A stretch of DNA of 64,000 bases from Amorphochlora amoebiformis (taxonomy: Eukaryota > Cercozoa > Chlorarachniophyceae), in the NCBI GenBank assembly GCA_054601695.1, contig BAAHQB010000119.1:248001-312000 (forward strand), written 5' to 3'. Every line of letters begins with the position of its first letter. Position 1 is the first letter of the stretch. This document shows positions 29,637 through 64,000 of the stretch, piece after piece. The translations under genes and the position numbers were made by a program. The notes below the pieces were generated by a model. The model was not told where the DNA came from. It saw only the letters and a list, made by a program, of their open reading frames with translations, and did no database searches.

Positions 29637-29914
29637 ATATATATATATATATATTTATATATTTATATGTGTATATATATTGGAAAAAATACATATATTT
29701 ATATATATGTCGTGAAATTTGTAACTATAATACATATATATATATATATATATATATGTGTATGTATATATTTATATTATTACATTATATCACATTATAT
29801 ACATACAAAAATGTATATATATATAAACTTGTTTATGCATATATTATATATTTATTCACATATATATAAAAATATATATTTGATGCATGCGTACAAATTT
29901 ATACACATATACAC

Positions 29915-29945
<31 letters not shown>

Positions 29946-30301
29946 CATGAGTGTTTATACTTATTTATTTCTAAGTTCATACACATAGTGTTACCAAAAT
30001 ACATACATATGCATACATATATGTGTATATATATATATATATATATAAGTATACATATATTTATATATATATATATATACATATATGTATAACAACTCAG
30101 ATACGTGGTGTCGAACCCCTGCTATGAGATAAAATGTAAACCAAAACCCTCAACTCCAACCTAAACCTAACTCCGTATTCCAATCAAACAAGCGTTTCAC
30201 GTTCATAAAGACAATCCGAACAAGTATTCTACACACAAGGGTCATAAGGAGGGCAGACAGGTCATGTACATATACATGTATATACATATATATATATATA
30301 T

Positions 30302-30345
<44 letters not shown>

Positions 30346-30727
30346 ATATATTAGACGTCTCTATTCATCGATTATTACATACATATATGTACATATGTAT
30401 ACATATACAAACGTAAATATAAATATGTGTGATATGAATAATTAATACATATCTATATTTAGATGTGTTTAATAGAATCTATGTGTATTATATACATATG
30501 AATATATTATATGTATATATACACATATACATTTTCATCTATATATATATATATTATATATATATATATGTACATATTTATAACTGTATACAGATTATAT
30601 ATATATATATATATATACGTATATATTTTACACGTATATATATATATATATATCATGGCCACTGGACTAACAGTTTTTTAAAAACTAAATAATGAGTATG
30701 CAGATATCATACAGTAATTTAATATAT

Positions 30728-30779
<52 letters not shown>

Positions 30780-31014
30780 GTATATATATGTTACATACAT
30801 TACACAAACATATACACATACATATATATGTATATACATATATATATATGTATACATATATATATATATATACATACATACATATGTATATATATATATG
30901 CATATATATACATATACATATGCATATATATATATATATATATTTATATATACACATATACATATATACATATATCTATATATGTACATGTACATATATT
31001 ATATATACTATATA

Positions 31015-31055
<41 letters not shown>

Positions 31056-31285
31056 CTAGATTCGGATATGTAAAAAGCATATAGGTATATGCATATATAT
31101 GTGTGTGTATATATGTATATATCTTGGGTATGTATAACACATGCACATATTATAGTGCATGCACGCACGCCTATATGTACATATGTATACATACATATAT
31201 ATATATATAGTACTATATATGTCTTCATACATATTTACATTGAAATTAAACATATTTTACATATGCACATGAATATAAACATATG

Positions 31286-31325
<40 letters not shown>

Positions 31326-31329
31326 GTAT

Positions 31330-31364
<35 letters not shown>

Positions 31365-31626
31365 GCATATATTATACATATATATATATATATACATGTA
31401 CATTTATAAATCTATATACTTATATATGAATATATATACATATATGTGTATCATATATATATAAATATGTATTTACACACACATATATATATATATTTAT
31501 ATATATATATATATATATTATATATAAAACATATATATATATATATAACTGTACACGTATATTCATATATATCATAAACATGGATTTTTAACAATGAATG
31601 TATGTACATATGTAAATATATGTATC

Positions 31627-31659
<33 letters not shown>

Positions 31660-31799
31660 GTATTGACATTATATATATATATATATATAGATTGACATAA
31701 ACATATATATATATACACATAAATATTATTATTATTATTACAAATATATGTATACCAGTATAAATGTGTGTAAATATATAAAAATATATGCATATATAC

Positions 31800-31837
<38 letters not shown>

Positions 31838-31989
31838 GTAAACATTTATACAACATATATACATATATGTGTGGACATATACATACATATATATATATAT
31901 ATGTAGTTGACTAAATGTATGTACCATCAAATTAGAAAGTTAAAGGCAGCTATCTGCTTGTCCCACCAACGAAACCAGCGTCCAAATGA
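27323..31989 (+). CDS. QDAWIF / GLPGCDNR domain protein, possibly glycosyltransferase-associated (5' end not found)
   Basis: Exons: 27323-27378, 27433-27476, 28222-28252, 28763-28800, 29386-29433, 30101-30135, 30193-30260, 31936-31989 (TGA 31987-31989). After two carried bases they sum to 372, an open frame of 123 residues plus stop. Recognisable blocks in order: [17 protein letters not shown], then [55 protein letters not shown], a basic segment, and [16 protein letters not shown]. From memory, the SQDxWIF...GCDNR...GYxVxNPxxxIxxxHxH pattern occurs in putative glycosyltransferases or their C-terminal domains in algae, other protists and giant viruses; catalytic function is not shown by this fragment. 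The frame choice for 28222-28252 and 28763-28800 rests on this pattern and on phase agreement on both sides. An exon at the 5' side must exist because 27323 begins in mid-codon. Confidence 0.65.
28901..29071 (+). repeat. Tandem duplication, period about 109
   Basis: GTGTGCATGGATAA followed by CATTTGTATACATACAAATA occurs at 28901-28966 and 29011-29071. It lies in an intron of the GCDNR-domain gene. Confidence 0.75.
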
Positions 31990-32434
31990 GGGTTAGCCAT
32001 AGACTTGTCACGATTAAAATAACATGGTCTTAAGTATAAAAATGGTTTTGTGACTTATGATCATGACTCGTGACCATGCTAAGACTAGTAAGATGTAGAT
32101 CACTGTCAATCTACGTCAGTATCGTAAATCATAGTATCATTATCACGATTATAATTCAGGTCGAATAATTCTAGATGTTAACTATTTTCTAGGGATAAAT
32201 TTGGATTAATACTAGTAATAACATATATATAGACGAGAATCTGTACACAGTCTAGAATTCCGAGTCATCTGGCATAACACCTAGATTCTAGATCATTGTA
32301 TATACTATGGTGACAGTAGTAAAAGTTGTGGACAAGATAGAGAGAAGGTAAAACCAGATATAGACCGTGCGTACTATATGAAGATGAATTTACAGCGTCT
32401 GCTGAAGTTCTAGAAGTTGGGCACGCAAACTACA
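31990..32434. other. Convergent intergenic region, low in repeats
   Basis: About 445 bases between the stops of the GCDNR-domain gene (+) and the Ddi1 homologue (-). Unlike most spacers here it is unique-looking AT-rich sequence with no long (TA)n run. I find no exon with splice sites and no RNA gene in it. It presumably holds both 3' untranslated regions. Confidence 0.5.
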
Positions 32435-36248
<3,814 letters not shown>

Positions 36249-36427
36249 CCTTTCTTATGAGTTGTGGCCTCCGAGATCTTCGGATTCTCACATGAAACAC
36301 GAGAGGATCTCTGATTGAGACTACCGGGATTCTTAACTCTCCAATCCCGGGCACTCCGGTTGAATCCCCGCCGAATCGTACGTGGCTGATTGATCGTGGG
36401 GGATCTGGAGGAGTGCTCGCTTTCGAT
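36249..36427. promoter_or_regulatory. Short divergent (bidirectional) promoter region
   Basis: Only 179 bases separate the ATG of the Ddi1 homologue (36248, -) from the first in-frame ATG of the RCC1-repeat gene (36428, +). It is one of the few GC-balanced, repeat-free stretches and must hold both 5' leaders. The frame of the RCC1 gene stays open upstream from 36428 back to 36296 without another ATG, so part of this region could be coding if an upstream start or exon exists. I see no TATA-type element that can be told apart from background. Confidence 0.45.
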
Positions 36428-63779
<27,352 letters not shown>

Positions 63780-63833
63780 GTTGAAATCTAGAACCTTTTT
63801 TCCCTCTCTCTGTCTCTAGATATACACACACAA

Positions 63834-63868
<35 letters not shown>

Positions 63869-64000
63869 TGTAATATGTATATGTATAAAATGACTCGAAC
63901 ACACGCACACACACACTCTATATATATCACAAACACACGTTATACATGTCATGTATATATATATATATATATAATATATGCATATATATATATACATACA
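63780..64000. other. 3' flank or next intron of the RCC1-repeat gene
   Basis: After GAG 63777-63779 comes GTTGAA, a possible donor; read straight on, the frame gives VEI and stops at TAG 63789-63791. The remainder is CT-rich and then CA and (TA)n repeat to the window edge. No other gene is visible. Confidence 0.5.

Overview
The window is nuclear DNA from a eukaryote, probably a microbial one; I cannot place the lineage. Coding sequence is cut into many short exons (mostly 30-125 bases) with GT...AG introns. TAA, TAG and TGA all end reading frames. Most introns are swollen with (TA)n and related CA/TA microsatellites. Degenerate telomere-type CCCTAA/TTAGGG blocks are scattered internally, so this is not simply a chromosome end. 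Almost all long simple ORFs here read only through (TA)n, giving Tyr-Ile runs, and are not genes. I built gene models by hand from splice sites, carrying the reading frame across every junction. In each model the summed exon lengths are consistent with an open frame.

Layout: (1) + strand, 418-11184, the 3' part of a Clp/Hsp100-type AAA+ ATPase. (2) + strand, 11235-15024, a small multi-pass membrane protein of 130 residues. (3) - strand, 21313-15825, a 180-residue helix-hairpin-helix protein. (4) + strand, 21913-26674, a charged 101-residue protein whose introns carry an inverted repeat and a dispersed repeat. (5) + strand, 27323-31989, the 3' part of a protein with a QDAWIF...GLPGCDNR-type domain, possibly glycosyltransferase-associated. 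(6) - strand, 36248-32435, a complete 17-exon Ddi1 homologue (ubiquitin-like domain, retropepsin-like domain, UBA). (7) + strand, 36428 to at least 63779, a 49-exon gene with 14 RCC1 blades, an acidic linker and a helical C-terminal region faintly like an IQGAP-type RasGAP-related domain.

Genes 6 and 7 diverge from 179 bases. Genes 3 and 4 diverge from about 600 bases. Genes 2/3 and 5/6 converge. Genes 1 (AAA+ unfoldase) and 6 (ubiquitin-dependent protease/shuttle) are both proteostasis factors, but nothing in the sequence shows that the seven genes act together.

The most notable points are the frame-consistent fusion of a double RCC1 propeller to a helical module, telomere-like CCCTAA repeats placed as sense-strand intron 3' ends, two-state intron sizes caused by (TA)n expansion, an intronic inverted repeat, and loss of the usual pore-loop tyrosine in the Clp ATPase.
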